This document shows positions 1 to 9,655 of a stretch of 64,000 nucleotides of DNA, one piece after another (position 1 is the stretch's first letter; the number at the start of each line of letters is the position of its first letter). The DNA is from Platycnemis pennipes (lineage: Eukaryota > Arthropoda > Insecta > Odonata > Platycnemididae): contig OW121847.1 of the NCBI GenBank assembly GCA_933228895.1, positions 1,126,001-1,190,000 on the forward strand, read 5' to 3'. The notes under the pieces were generated by a model that saw only the letters and a program-made list of their open reading frames with translations, was not told the DNA's origin and did no database searches. Made by a program: the position numbers and the translations under genes.

Positions 1-993
1 GTACTTATTAAGTATTACTAAGCCCATTGATTTGGGTCCATGGGCAGTACTCCAAGTCCTTATACACATAGAGATCTCTACACGTTCTTGCTTGATATCA
101 ATGGTACTTGACATTAGTGGCGGGTTGAAACACATTATTTTTTGCGAACATACTCATAACATAGATAAAAAACATGAAACAGTCATTAAGGTAGAACCTC
201 TACTACAAGTTCCTCCGATAAAATGCCTTGATATTTTGATATATTGTAGAGAAATCATTCCTTCGTCAATCCATGAAAAAATATTTGGGGGTCATCGGCC
301 AATTTACGCATATTACAGGATTTGAAAATCGTCATTTTCAGCCTCAAATTACATTGCTCTTATGGAAGAATGGTGACGTCCCTCCCTTAAAAATTTTCAC
401 TCTCAAAATTTCCCCTGAAAACACCATCTCAAAAACTAGTATATTGTGGCTGAATAATAAATGGATAATATGTATTTTTCAGGTTGCCTCATCGGCCATT
501 TAAGAGGACGCAGTACCCCCCTGTTTTGCAGCATCTTCTGCGATCCGTTCTCATTCAGTCAATTTTGCTTGTATCAACTTGAAAGTTTTGGTTAAATCAA
601 GGAAATAAGTGAAATTAGGGCGCTATATTTTTAAACATCTTCTAAGTCAAATGTTAATAGAAGGAATATTCAACAAAGATGGGCCTTTTTTCGGGAAATG
701 TTGCGGAATACCGAATCAGGAAACTGCCTTTTTGGCTAAGTCGCACCCCAGGGTTATGTCTGGCATTGGCATACCTACTTCCAATGAGAAATTTCCTCAA
801 ATAAATGAATAATTAGGAAGAACAAACATGAATTTCGAGAGATTTTAGCGTAGTAATCGGCGTCTACAGCAGCCCCCGCTGTTGTCTTAGTTCTCTTTTT
901 TCCCGCCGCGAGCGCTCTCTCAGAAACGGAACTGACCATCTCATATATCTCTAAGGTCGCTGGAATGACGAGGGGAGGGGGGGGGAAGCCTAT
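1..993. other. Non-coding stretch, nothing recognised
   Basis: Only short, overlapping open frames (under 100 codons) with no recognisable motif. A G-rich run lies near 972-986, just before the first short repeat. Confidence 0.5.
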
Positions 994-1160
994 GCCCCGT
1001 TCACACTACTACCCTTTTACTATGGTAAGGCTTACCATAGTTGGAAACTGGCCGTGTGAACGCAAGTTGCCGCTAACCCTAGTAAACTTTTCTACCATTA
1101 TTGAGTTACTATAGTTGGCGCTAGTTACTGGTATTTTGAGGAAGTGTGAACGCAAGTTGG
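994..1160. repeat. MITE-like repeat with CCCCGTTCACAC end
   Basis: Starts with CCCCGTTCACACTACTA and contains GTGTGAACGCAAGTT twice (about 1054 and 1144), close to the reverse complement of the start. An inverted copy lies at 26944-27016 and a diverged one at 63166-63243, so this is a dispersed short repeat family. The superfamily is not identified. Confidence 0.55.
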
Positions 1161-1757
1161 TAGAAAGAAGGTTTGTTTTGAAAATGGAAGTGGAAATGAA
1201 CGTAGAGTGCTTGAAGACGAAGTGACCGGATCGCACGATATGGATTGGAAATGATTCTTAGTTACAACGATATTTATTTAATCACACTGTAATATATTTT
1301 AGTAGTTGTATAACCACGTTCCACTAATTCGGTTGTTCAATAATGGTTTTTAATATTTTGCTTTACCCCTGAATCCTGAGTACGTACGGTTATATATTTA
1401 TTTTATGTGATTAACTTGCCGTGAAGAAAATATACATGCAGAAATTAAGTAACTAAGAAGTTGCAAACATTTACAGGAAATTCGACTCGTGTTATTTTTT
1501 TACGTATTCACTCTTTAGGACGGCATCAAAAGTATTTTCAGCATCATTCCCTTAAATAGCTCCTTTCACAAACAGCAGAATATGGTAAACTTGAGATATC
1601 GGATTTAAAAATACTGAATATTGATAAGAGCAACAAATGCATTATGTATACTTGTATGTATTCTATTTGGATGCATGAACTTGCCTACGAAATGGGTTAA
1701 CACGAGCGATAACTTATTGAGAGGTGAACAATTAATCATTTCGTAGCATGGCGTTCC
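1161..1757. other. A+T-rich stretch, nothing recognised
   Basis: Non-coding A+T-rich DNA between two short repeats. I see no gene or internal repeat. Confidence 0.5.
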
Positions 1758-1935
1758 CCAGTCAACACAGGGTTCGTAATGACGTCTTTTATGAACTCAT
1801 TCGTAAGACCCCTTTACGACTCAGCATTAAGAGACATGACGAGGTCTTTTAGTCCTCACACTTCATGACGTCAGATGAATGAGAACTTGAAGACCTCTAC
1901 TCTTGAGGGTGTTTACGAGCTCCTATGGATGAATT
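1758..1935. repeat. Short dispersed repeat (CAGTCAACAC family)
   Basis: Begins CAGTCAACACAGG and is rich in GACGTC and ACGAGTC-like words. A diverged copy in the opposite orientation lies at 26160-26385 and ends in the reverse complement, TGTTGACTGGG. Probably a MITE; ends are approximate. Confidence 0.45.
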
Positions 1936-2780
1936 CCGAGAGAGTTCACACACGAGGCCTGAATAAATAGAAGAATAACGAATTCCGATTCCCCTGCTCC
2001 GGTTGGCCATGCCGAAGTTTAACGTGCTTTTATGCGGGTGAAAGTGTTTAATAACACTGTTCTGCAAAAAAAATTTCAAAAAATGCTCGTCTACAATTTA
2101 GGGAGTTTCTGGCTAATTTTGGGTCGCTGAATCCGAAAATGACCTCCGTTTTTTTCTATCACCCTCCATTTTTACGAGCAACCCCTAAATTGGGGAAACC
2201 AACCCCGTATCTAAACTTATCGCTTTTCAAGGGACTTTTACTAATGTTATCTGCTTCTGATTAAAGAAACTGACGTTTTGAGGCTATCTGGGTCATGAAA
2301 GAGACTAACTTGACTGGGGTTGAAAATATTTAGGGGGTGAAAATCGAAAAAAAACTTAAAAAACCATTGAAATGACCATTTTTCTTCACTTTTTATTGCA
2401 TATGATATGGTAGCTTATAGAAAAGTTTTTAAGGGATGAATATACTGTTCACCCCCCCCCCTTTTGTAAAGGATTAATATTACATAAAATATTAGAGGGG
2501 AAAGGGGGGTATAGGAGGTGGTATAAAGATCTGCCTCAAAAATCTGGACACAAAAATTAAATTTGTTTATAGATTACGTACTTGTGAAGTAAGAAAACAA
2601 TTCAGTGATTTTTTCTAAGTAAAAATCCTTAAAGCAATGTAAAAAAATAGTGAAGCTATATAATTTTACCTAATGGGTTGTTCGTTTCCTTTTGTACTGC
2701 TCCTCTGGAACTTCTCTGATGATGCGTGCCCAACAGAAATCTCCCAACATACTCGGTGTCCGTTTGCCAGCGTATCTTTT

Positions 2781-3149
2781 TTACTTAACCTTTGAACTTG
2801 TCTTCGACGAGTCTTTTGAAAACCCCATAGTGTCGGTTTGGCAAAAATAGCAATCCGTTAAATGGCAAGTAGGTTCACGCCAAACCATTGGCACTCCGAA
2901 ATTTAGGGAATGATTTCCCCTGTTTAACCATTCACAAAGACTTCTATGACAACCACTGCAACAGAATTTAGGAGCCCACGATTTGTCTTGGTCACCAATT
3001 TTACACCCGAAATAAAGTTCATAAGATTTCCGCACAGTTGCAGTCATCGCGTCTTTAAACGTTAAATCCCCACAGATGTAACAAAATGAATTGGGATGAT
3101 TTTTGCAAGATCGCGGCATGATCGCGAGAAAACACTTAATACCTCGCAA
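2781..3149 (-). CDS. Cysteine-rich putative zinc-binding protein fragment
   Basis: This 122-residue frame has paired cysteines and histidines: FCYICGD near residue 22, CCSGCH near 63, and CYFCQ near 100. It also has an LYFGCKIGDQDKSW block and a VPMVWREP block. I recognise this arrangement from a multi-copy family of uncharacterised arthropod and cnidarian proteins; its function is unknown to me and zinc binding is inferred. It lies in the spacer of the fold-back at 2054-4044. Full-length relatives continue beyond this point, so it is probably a captured exon or a truncated copy. A degenerate relative lies at 60088-61145 on the same strand. The frame is open from ATG to stop, but its expression is unproven. 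Confidence 0.55.
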   Translation of the reverse strand: MRGIKCFLAIMPRSCKNHPNSFCYICGDLTFKDAMTATVRKSYELYFGCKIGDQDKSWAPKFCCSGCHRSLCEWLNRGNHSLNFGVPMVWREPTCHLTDCYFCQTDTMGFSKDSSKTSSKVK

Positions 3150-3357
3150 AATAACACGCTAAATCGAACACACCACTAGAAAAATAAAGAAAGAACTTGG
3201 AAGATTATAACCCGACACGCACGAAAGAGAGTGACGTACTGAATACACCACTGGTTTATTTCATATATGAACATCAGCAAGTGCGACTGCCAAGACACAT
3301 GAAGACACGTTACAACGTGTCCAAGCGAGTCAACACATGTGGTGAGTAACTTTTACA

Positions 3358-3450
3358 GTGTATTTCCCAATGTTTCCCAATGTATTCACAATGTATTTAC
3401 GTACAATTTATTTACAATGTATTTCCCAACGTTTCCCAATGTATTAATTG
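3358..3450. repeat. Degenerate minisatellite of TTTCCCAATGTA units
   Basis: About six imperfect ~12 to 15-bp units (variants of TTTCCCAATGTATT and TTTACAATGTATT) run head to tail inside the fold-back spacer. Confidence 0.6.
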
Positions 3451-4044
3451 GAAAGGTCTCAGCTCTTACTTTAAAAGTAAGGAGGACAACGAAGTCAAAT
3501 CATGAACCCCCAAACGCTGTTACAATAATATTTTGACAAATCTGATTTGTGTCCAGATTTTTGTGGCAGCTCTTTATACCACCTCCTATCCCTTCCCCTC
3601 TTATATTTTATGCAATATTAATCCTTTACAAAGGGGGGGGGGGGGTGAACAGTATATTCATCCCTTAAAAACTTTTCTATAAGCTACCATATCATATGCA
3701 ATAAAAAGTGAAGAAAAATGGTTATTTCAATGGTTTTTTAAGTTTTTTTTCGATTTTCACCCCCTAAATATTTTTAACCCCAGTCAAGTTAGTCTCTTTC
3801 ATGACCCAGATAGCCTCAAAACGTCAGTTTCTTTAATCAGAAGCAGATAACATTAGTAAAAGTCCCTTGAAAAGCGATAAGTTTAGATACGGGGTTGGTT
3901 TCCCCAATTTAGGGGTTGCTCGTAAAAATGGAGGGTGATAGAAAAAAACGGAGGTCATTTTCGGATTCAGCGACCCAAAATTAGCCAGAAACTCCCTAAA
4001 TTGTAGACGAGCATTTTTTGAACTTTTTTTTTGCAGAACAGTGT

Positions 4045-5020
4045 AATTTATTTTGCGTCGTTTATCTATGGATATACTCAAAATATTTGAAAACCTTGGC
4101 CATGGATATTCCTCCAGGGTGAAGAAGATCCAAAACTTGTACGCCAACATAGGAATTACAAATTAAAGTTTCATCAAACCATCGGTAAGTTTCCACTATG
4201 TTACACTAATATAATGGCATGTATCTAAATTATCTGATAGTCTTACATTCATATATATTTGCTCTAATATTAGCATAAAAGTGGGGTTTTAATATACTTG
4301 TGGGAGTGGAGAAAGGTAAGAGTGAAAAAATAGTGTTTGTTCGCTGAAGTCGTCGCGTGTTTGTTCTCTGAATTGTTGTCGTGTGTTTGTTTCTGTGCCA
4401 ATCGCCACACCATTGTATATTATGTTTCCTCGGTGAACATTGAGACCGATTTAGTATATTTAATGTATTATTTTTGGGAAAATTACCTTTATTCCGAGGC
4501 CATGAATAATTTTTCTACTCCTTCAACGCTAAAAGACTCGTGGTGATGAGGCACGTTTCATGGCCGCATATAATCCTCTATTGGCATTATTATTGCATGA
4601 TGACATATGTTTTGGCGTGTTTCGTTCGTTAAATTAACTGCAAACCCTTATTTTTCTAATTTTTGTCTAATTTGTGCATGAGATAAATTATGATATTGAA
4701 TATTATATTTCATGCAGATATTGAAGTGATAGTTGAAATCTGTGCCATTCATATTCTAGGTTACAAAAGATGTCTTGTTTACCTCGCAGGTCGGCTGACG
4801 CCGCTTCATGTTGCAAACCTCGGGATTTACTCAACGCTGATATATGTATCTCTTGTGAACATCTGTGTGATCAGTGATAGGTAGTGCCAGTGTGGTGTTC
4901 CTTTATTTCCCAATTTGATACCATCCATCAGTTTGCGGTGAAATAAACTGCTTTTATATAGTTATCAGCAGAACATTGCCAGATTTTCGTTTATTATTTG
5001 CTTCGGGAGTGATTAAGGTG
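4045..5020. other. Host flank left of the Polinton
   Basis: A+T-rich DNA with short open frames (for example 4337-4546 and 4690-4884, plus) that carry no recognisable motif. I see no gene. Confidence 0.5.
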
Positions 5021-5026
5021 TTCATA
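5021..5026. repeat. Polinton target-site duplication, left copy (TTCATA)
   Basis: TTCATA directly precedes the left terminus AGTAGGG. The same hexamer follows the right terminus at 24525-24530. Six-base duplications are the rule for Polintons. Confidence 0.93.
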
Positions 5027-5072
5027 AGTAGGGTCAATTTGTTCATTCTGGGACAAGGTCGCCCTTGAAATT
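5027..5072. repeat. Polinton left terminal inverted repeat (46 bp)
   Basis: Identical over 46 bases to the reverse complement of 24479-24524. It begins AGTAGGG and ends TTGAAATT; beyond base 5072 the two ends no longer match. Confidence 0.95.
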
Positions 5073-5280
5073 ACATTTGCCTTTCACTTCCAGATACGTC
5101 CAACCCACTTTCCCTTTTCGCGCACGGAGACGCCTGCCCCCACATTCACATTTCGTGCCCGCGACTCGGAGACACCCGACCCACTTTCACTTTTCGCACA
5201 CGTGTTGAGGAGACGTGTACCACCCTTCCACTATTGCTTGCAACATTGCGATTGTTCTTTACGTCCCCCTCCCATCTTCT
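5073..5280. repeat. Left subterminal region with degenerate repeats
   Basis: C-rich, with repeated variants of CCCACTTTC-CTTTTCGC-CAC followed by GAGACG (around 5104-5140, 5145-5175 and 5180-5222). It is not found at the right end. Possibly a regulatory or replication-related subterminal array. Confidence 0.45.
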
Positions 5281-5287
5281 CAGAGAG

Positions 5288-5295
5288 TATAAAAG
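5288..5295 (+). promoter_or_regulatory. TATA box of the left-end gene
   Basis: TATAAAAG lies 60 bp upstream of the ATG at 5348, in a spacing that would give a short leader of about 30 bases. Confidence 0.6.
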
Positions 5296-5347
5296 CGCGT
5301 TAAATCGAAGCGATATATAATCTCGGACAGATATTTGACACGTAAGG

Positions 5348-5902
5348 ATGTCTCCCTTACTCTCCGTGAAAGCTGAGCTTGGTGGGAAGCATCAACTCCT
5401 CGTTCGCAAATTCAAGGATAATGTGAACAACATATATGAAGTGCTCCTCCCATTACCACTACTGGGCAACAACGAAGAGAACGATCTTAATCTCAGTATA
5501 GAATTTGAGGACAGATGCTTCACAGTGTTCAAACATATGAACAAATCCATAAATATCGTGGGAAAAAGTGTAATATTTTCGGGGTTTGAGAATCTTGAAA
5601 CAGATGATGTGGAACGTTTCAACGTTTCCACGATCAAGCAGCTGAAACTCGAGGGGGATTAGCTGGAGAAGCCCAAGAGACAAGATCCATCCATCACGTG
5701 CCATGTCTACGATATAAAGAAGATGAAGAAGATTGCTTATTCAATGGGAGGATCCGAGTTCATCTCAAAAGGCCGGAGAACGTCAACGGATGGTGTCCAA
5801 TTTGATTTCGCCCAACCCCAACTGGAGAAAAGTCACGAATCAACTATTGTAATGTTTGCGATCAACGAGGGAAGCATTTGGAAACGTATACTTTTATACT
5901 GA
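5348..5902 (+). pseudogene. Unknown Polinton left-end protein, one in-frame stop
   Basis: A 104-codon open frame ends at TAG 5660-5662. The same frame then stays open for 79 more codons to TGA at 5900-5902, so the original product was about 184 residues. I do not recognise the family. The sequence is mixed alpha/beta-like with a Lys-rich middle (KKMKKIAYSMGG, after the stop). It reads rightward, opposite to the capsid cluster. A TATA box (5288-5295) and AATAAA signals (5935-5946) frame it as a single-gene transcription unit. One substitution explains the break; readthrough cannot be excluded. Confidence 0.6.
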
Positions 5903-5934
5903 ATGTTGCACCAACATGAATATACTTTGTTCTA

Positions 5935-5946
5935 AATAAAAATAAA
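5935..5946 (+). terminator. Polyadenylation signals (AATAAA x2)
   Basis: Two adjacent AATAAA hexamers lie 33 bp after the distal stop of the left-end gene. Confidence 0.55.
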
Positions 5947-6062
5947 ATCAAATCTTCTCGCCTAGTTATCATTTCTCAATACCTTTTCCTTAATATTAAG
6001 AGGAAGGGTTGTTCAGTAAATAAAACACATAGCATATAGGTTTGACAGATTTATTTCATTTT

Positions 6063-6548
6063 TTAACATATTTTATTTTGTGTACACCAATCTGCAAGCT
6101 TATAACAATTTTTTCTTGCACATTGCAGATTATTTTGAGAATGTGACTTAATTAAACAGTCCTCATTTGTGGCTAATTTCTTAAGTGAAGGACAGCCGTA
6201 CATTTCCAAGTTACCCACACATATTCCTTTGGGAAGGAGACTGGTCAAGAAGGATGCCTTTTGAGCACCTTTTGTGAATAAAAACTGATATTCCTTTGTA
6301 TATTCAAATAATATACTCTCCAATTCCGAATAATCTACATCCCCAGAGTATTCATTCAATCCATGATAGTTGTTTCTCAACCAAGACGAGTCTCTCGCGT
6401 ACAGTAATCTTGCAGGCGATTTGAAAAACCACGTATTGCAACATCTCGTATGCATATTAATGATGGCCAATTCCTTAACTATATATTCACCATAAGTTGC
6501 GGTGAATCCTTGAAATTCTATAATGACACTCATGGTGTAATCTCTCAA
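6063..6548 (-). CDS. Conserved protein with RNase H-like exonuclease pattern
   Basis: 161 residues; the native start may be the second methionine, MSVIIEFQGF. The order of motifs follows a family common in insect genomes: IIEFQGF near residue 8, VKELAI near 24, NYHGL with SGDVDYSEL near 60-75, FTKGAQK near 92, LEMYGCPSL near 113, and CA..NCYKLADW near 143. The layout resembles a DEDD exonuclease: a beta-strand with an acidic residue, then HG, then a C-terminal helix with A..NA/DA. Several metal-binding acids are not conserved, so catalysis is doubtful. The fold call is my inference. A second protein of the same pattern lies at 7303-7824. The frame is intact. Confidence 0.55.
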   Translation of the reverse strand: MRDYTMSVIIEFQGFTATYGEYIVKELAIINMHTRCCNTWFFKSPARLLYARDSSWLRNNYHGLNEYSGDVDYSELESILFEYTKEYQFLFTKGAQKASFLTSLLPKGICVGNLEMYGCPSLKKLATNEDCLIKSHSQNNLQCARKNCYKLADWCTQNKIC

Positions 6549-6676
6549 ACTTACAAGGTTTTTACACCCAATGCCAGAGGTTCAAGAGATTACAAGAGCT
6601 TCTGACTTGCAGAATTTTACCTCGTGCCAGAGGTCAGAAACCCTTTGCAAACACATGTAATCAAAGTACAACCAAG

Positions 6677-7270
6677 TTATACCTTTTGATTACAAGACAC
6701 ATCATTCAACATGAGTATAAAATCAAATTCCAACATTTCCAGATCATTTTCAGTGATATCGTTAGATATCCTGCTAGCGAGAAATTGTCTAACCTTATCG
6801 TGATTGTCCGAAAGTCTCCGGAGGAATAGATTTATCAGATTGGAGATTTTTAATAGAGCTTCCCATTCACCGACATTAAGGTTAAATGAGCTCTTTGGTA
6901 AAATATTTTTAATAGACAAATGTCGCTTCCCAAAGTAATTTGCATAGGATAAGCAAATTGAGGAGAGCAGATCTTTTAAACCAGCATATAAAAAATTACT
7001 CACTGATTTTTCCAAATTTATGACATTAGTCCATTCACTATGTGAAACAATAACACTTTTCTTAGTTGTATGATTAAATTGCACTACTGGTTCAAAGTCT
7101 CTGCTGGGGTCGTAACCCACACAAACACTTTTTGATTTTACACCATTGAGATAATACACAGTCTGAAGCAGTAAGTTATTACAGTTAGAAAATGACGAGG
7201 GGGCGGGGGGGTGTTCAGCAGGTCTCTTCCTTTTCACTGGCGGAGACGCCTTCATTGATGATGACTGCAT
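6677..7270 (-). CDS. Unknown Polinton protein with N-terminal nuclear-localisation-like motif
   Basis: 197 residues, not recognised. The N-terminus has a basic patch, KRKRP at about residues 13-17, that looks like a nuclear localisation signal, followed by a Pro/Ser-rich linker. The rest is hydrophobic-helical with a Leu/Ile-rich segment near 140-155 and an acidic C-terminal part. It sits between two proteins of the exonuclease-like family with only 32 bp to its upstream neighbour, which suggests cotranscription. The frame is intact. Confidence 0.5.
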   Translation of the reverse strand: MQSSSMKASPPVKRKRPAEHPPAPSSFSNCNNLLLQTVYYLNGVKSKSVCVGYDPSRDFEPVVQFNHTTKKSVIVSHSEWTNVINLEKSVSNFLYAGLKDLLSSICLSYANYFGKRHLSIKNILPKSSFNLNVGEWEALLKISNLINLFLRRLSDNHDKVRQFLASRISNDITENDLEMLEFDFILMLNDVSCNQKV

Positions 7271-7302
7271 AACAACTGATGATCGACAGGATATTATCTT
7301 GC

Positions 7303-7824
7303 TTAAGAGGGATTAGGTGGGGGAGGGGTGGGGGAACAGTCGCTGGAGCAAGGCTCAACTTCTGCTTTGAGGCGGTTGTATTGCATCCATTGAGCGAGGG
7401 AATGCGCATCGTGGAGTGCGCACGTACTGCTACGTAACTTATGACATGGGTTCAGACAGGAAAAGGTGGGGAAGGAGCATTTTTCAGGTGCCGGACAATG
7501 GATTTCTTTCTTCAGGGAAATGAAGGTACGGTCTGTGAGGTCGGAGAGGAACTCACACTCGGCTTCACTATATGCATACAAAGAGGTTGCTCCTTCAATG
7601 ATGGCTTCCAGCGCGGGTAGGAGCTCCACATGTGAGATGAATCCATGATAGAAGGTGGTCTCCTCGCAGTTTAGCGGATCATGTAACTGCAGTTTCTTCC
7701 CACCAGCGATAAGCTTTCCATTCTTCTGAAAACTCCCCCAGAACAAACGATTTGAGTCGACATCCACAGCTGCCAGCTCAATGACTCCACCCTTGGCGAA
7801 GCACCCTGACGCAACGATCTGCAT
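7303..7824 (-). CDS. Second exonuclease-like family protein
   Basis: 173 residues with the same ordered pattern as the protein at 6063-6548: a start VIELAAVDVD near residue 14, FYHGFI near 58, LYAYSEAECEFL near 82, a proline/cysteine block, and CALHDAHSLAQW near 137. It keeps acidic residues (D22, E87) and the H-D-A run near the end better than the first copy. The last ~20 residues are a low-complexity Ser/Pro tail. It is probably a distant paralogue with a DEDDh-like fold (inferred). It is 18 bp downstream of the protease gene. The frame is intact. Confidence 0.5.
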   Translation of the reverse strand: MQIVASGCFAKGGVIELAAVDVDSNRLFWGSFQKNGKLIAGGKKLQLHDPLNCEETTFYHGFISHVELLPALEAIIEGATSLYAYSEAECEFLSDLTDRTFISLKKEIHCPAPEKCSFPTFSCLNPCHKLRSSTCALHDAHSLAQWMQYNRLKAEVEPCSSDCSPTPPPPNPS

Positions 7825-7842
7825 TTCGGAAAGTCTCTCTCA

Positions 7843-8358
7843 TCAATGACGTTTCTTCACCCGAAGCATCATATTTATCCTCAAGCAGCACCGTTGAGCT
7901 TTGGGATGACACTTGCTTTCACTCCTCAAGTCGTTGAAGGTCAGGTGGAACCGCTCCAAAGCGCGACAGTCGTTGAGATGAGGGATGGTGTGATGGAATT
8001 GTGTGAGGAATTTGTGTAATGTGTACCCTAACGATTTACTAGCTGCGTAAAGACAGCAGTATTCTCCGCAAATATCAGAATGGAAACTTTGAATCTGAAC
8101 GCTATTGTGAGTGTAAGCGAAAGGTTTCAAAAAATTTATTATACCCGGAACGAAAGGGGCCAATCCGTAAGAGTCAAAATACTCTCCTATTCCATTGAAA
8201 ATATATACCGCGACCCAATGAGACCCGGGTAAGTATGAAGGATCTAAATTAACTACGTATACACCATTTCTAGGAGATTGAGGTAATTTATCAGAAGCGA
8301 AGACTCCGCGGAATATTTTAAACGGATTCAATAACTTATCAATCCGTACACTATCCAT
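7843..8358 (-). CDS. Adenain-type cysteine protease (capsid maturation)
   Basis: 171 residues, close to the usual length of Polinton/adenoviral C5 proteases. The catalytic arrangement is visible: His47 in GSHWVAVY, Asp62 in YFDSYG, Gln90, and Cys97 in DICGEYCCLY. The Q-to-C spacing of seven matches adenain. In this family the enzyme cleaves capsid precursors during virion maturation. It lies next to the major capsid gene, as expected for a virion-assembly module. The C-terminus is basic. The frame is intact and all four key residues are present, so this gene could still encode an active enzyme. Confidence 0.9.
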   Translation of the reverse strand: MDSVRIDKLLNPFKIFRGVFASDKLPQSPRNGVYVVNLDPSYLPGSHWVAVYIFNGIGEYFDSYGLAPFVPGIINFLKPFAYTHNSVQIQSFHSDICGEYCCLYAASKSLGYTLHKFLTQFHHTIPHLNDCRALERFHLTFNDLRSESKCHPKAQRCCLRINMMLRVKKRH

Positions 8359-8431
8359 TGCAAGACTAATAATTTGTGATGATGTTCCTGTTTATATCGA
8401 TTTATAGAGAGGCATCGTATTCTGCAAATAC

Positions 8432-9652
8432 CTAGCACGTCACGGTGTTTGCCAATTCTTTGTCGAATTTCGCCTCTATTCGCACCACACTTCGATCTCC
8501 GAGACTTACATAATCTTCGTTTCCTGAATCGTCCGGGGTGAGATCGAACACCAGCATGAAATATCCATGTCCAAACATGTCATACGTAATTTGATTTCCT
8601 CTATCATAATGCTTTATTCCACTGCCTGAGAATATGGTATCATACGCTCGTGCCCAATACTTTTTACTGTAGAAATTACACTCCAACCCCTCGGAAGGAA
8701 ACTGAACACCGTTTACAAAGAGTGAAAAATTTTCCAGGGAATAGTGAGAGAGAGCAAATGGATTCTTGTCAACCTTACCAGCGTACGAGTCATTATCAAC
8801 CATAGCAAATATTATGGTGTTGGGTATTCGACCAACGATCGCATTATCAATGCTGAGAGTTCGTCCACCGGCAGGAACCGTGAAAGATTTCATTTCGGTA
8901 CGTTTGTAGTGATATCTAGCATTATTTTTTTCCAGCATCTTATTGTGTGCCAATAATATGGAAGGGTTGATGTCGAAATGTTGAACGTAAAGAGTCGCAT
9001 CTAGTATTTTTATTATTCCCCCATCCACTCCCATCAGATTAAACGCAGGGTTTGAAAGCATCAACCTGATTCCTATATCGACCCGATCTAACAGCAATTG
9101 TGCCTGATTAAACACATCCACATGTAATTTACCATATAGCTCAACCTCTGCACTATTCTCGAACCAAGTCTTTCGCTTCACGTAACCTGCATTACTCACG
9201 ACAGTTTTATTAATATCCTCCCCCGTATCCACTTCCCACCCGACATTCCTCAAATGCGTTCTACTCGCATCCCCACCGTAATTCAACACATTTTCAATAT
9301 AGCTCCTATAATGATAATTATCTTCTGATGGGGTCACTAATGTCCCATTGAAATAAACGTTGCATTGTTCGAAGAGGGAGTGGAGAATATTGTTCACAAC
9401 ACCTGGTTGATTTCCATCGCTTGACGTATAATCTACCAAGCTCGTCTTACAAACCTTCACTCTCAGCGTGAGAAATATGCTATTCAAATCCTTGTAAGCA
9501 TCCCCAGAATCTTTGATCAGGAATTCAATCACCGATCTATTATCCAGCGATGATATAGGTTTGTAGGAGACTAGCCGCTTTGATGAAATGTTAGTCTGAA
9601 TGGGTGGATTGGGTTGGAATAAGTCCAGCGAGCTCATTATATGCTCACCCAT
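8432..9652 (-). CDS. Polinton major capsid protein (double jelly-roll type)
   Basis: 406 residues; the more likely native start is the internal ATG at residue 6 (MSSLDLFQ). I recognise the family often annotated as 'F54H12.2-like', the capsid protein of Polintons and adintoviruses: an N-terminal LDLF..PP.Q, IEFLI..SGD near 42, NILHSLFEQCNVYFNG near 88, HVDVFNQAQLLL near 178, PSILLAHNKMLEK near 230, and LVFDLTPD near the C-terminus. It would form the hexameric capsomers of an icosahedral virion. The ATG lies 3 bp after the stop of the core-like gene. The frame is entirely open. I am sure of the family; the structural assignment rests on published family work, not on this sequence. Confidence 0.85.
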   Translation of the reverse strand: MGEHIMSSLDLFQPNPPIQTNISSKRLVSYKPISSLDNRSVIEFLIKDSGDAYKDLNSIFLTLRVKVCKTSLVDYTSSDGNQPGVVNNILHSLFEQCNVYFNGTLVTPSEDNYHYRSYIENVLNYGGDASRTHLRNVGWEVDTGEDINKTVVSNAGYVKRKTWFENSAEVELYGKLHVDVFNQAQLLLDRVDIGIRLMLSNPAFNLMGVDGGIIKILDATLYVQHFDINPSILLAHNKMLEKNNARYHYKRTEMKSFTVPAGGRTLSIDNAIVGRIPNTIIFAMVDNDSYAGKVDKNPFALSHYSLENFSLFVNGVQFPSEGLECNFYSKKYWARAYDTIFSGSGIKHYDRGNQITYDMFGHGYFMLVFDLTPDDSGNEDYVSLGDRSVVRIEAKFDKELANTVTC

Positions 9653-9655
9653 GAC

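Larger units (their letters stand above)
2054..4044. mobile_element. Fold-back element with ~510-bp inverted arms
   Basis: The left arm (2054-2571) and right arm (about 3535-4044) are near-identical reverse complements. Both begin ACACTGTTCTGC at the outer ends, share a homopolymer G/C block, and end at CTGGACACAAA on the inside. The ~960-bp spacer carries a 122-codon cysteine-rich open frame on the minus strand. No transposase motif is visible, so this looks like a non-autonomous element, possibly one that captured a coding fragment. No clean target duplication could be fixed. Confidence 0.8.

Noticed and set aside
3833..4150. 105-codon minus-strand frame
   Set aside because: Spans the fold-back arm and flank and has no motif; arms are non-coding in the other copy.
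7466..7648. Plus-strand 60-codon frame
   Set aside because: Antisense to the exonuclease-like gene.
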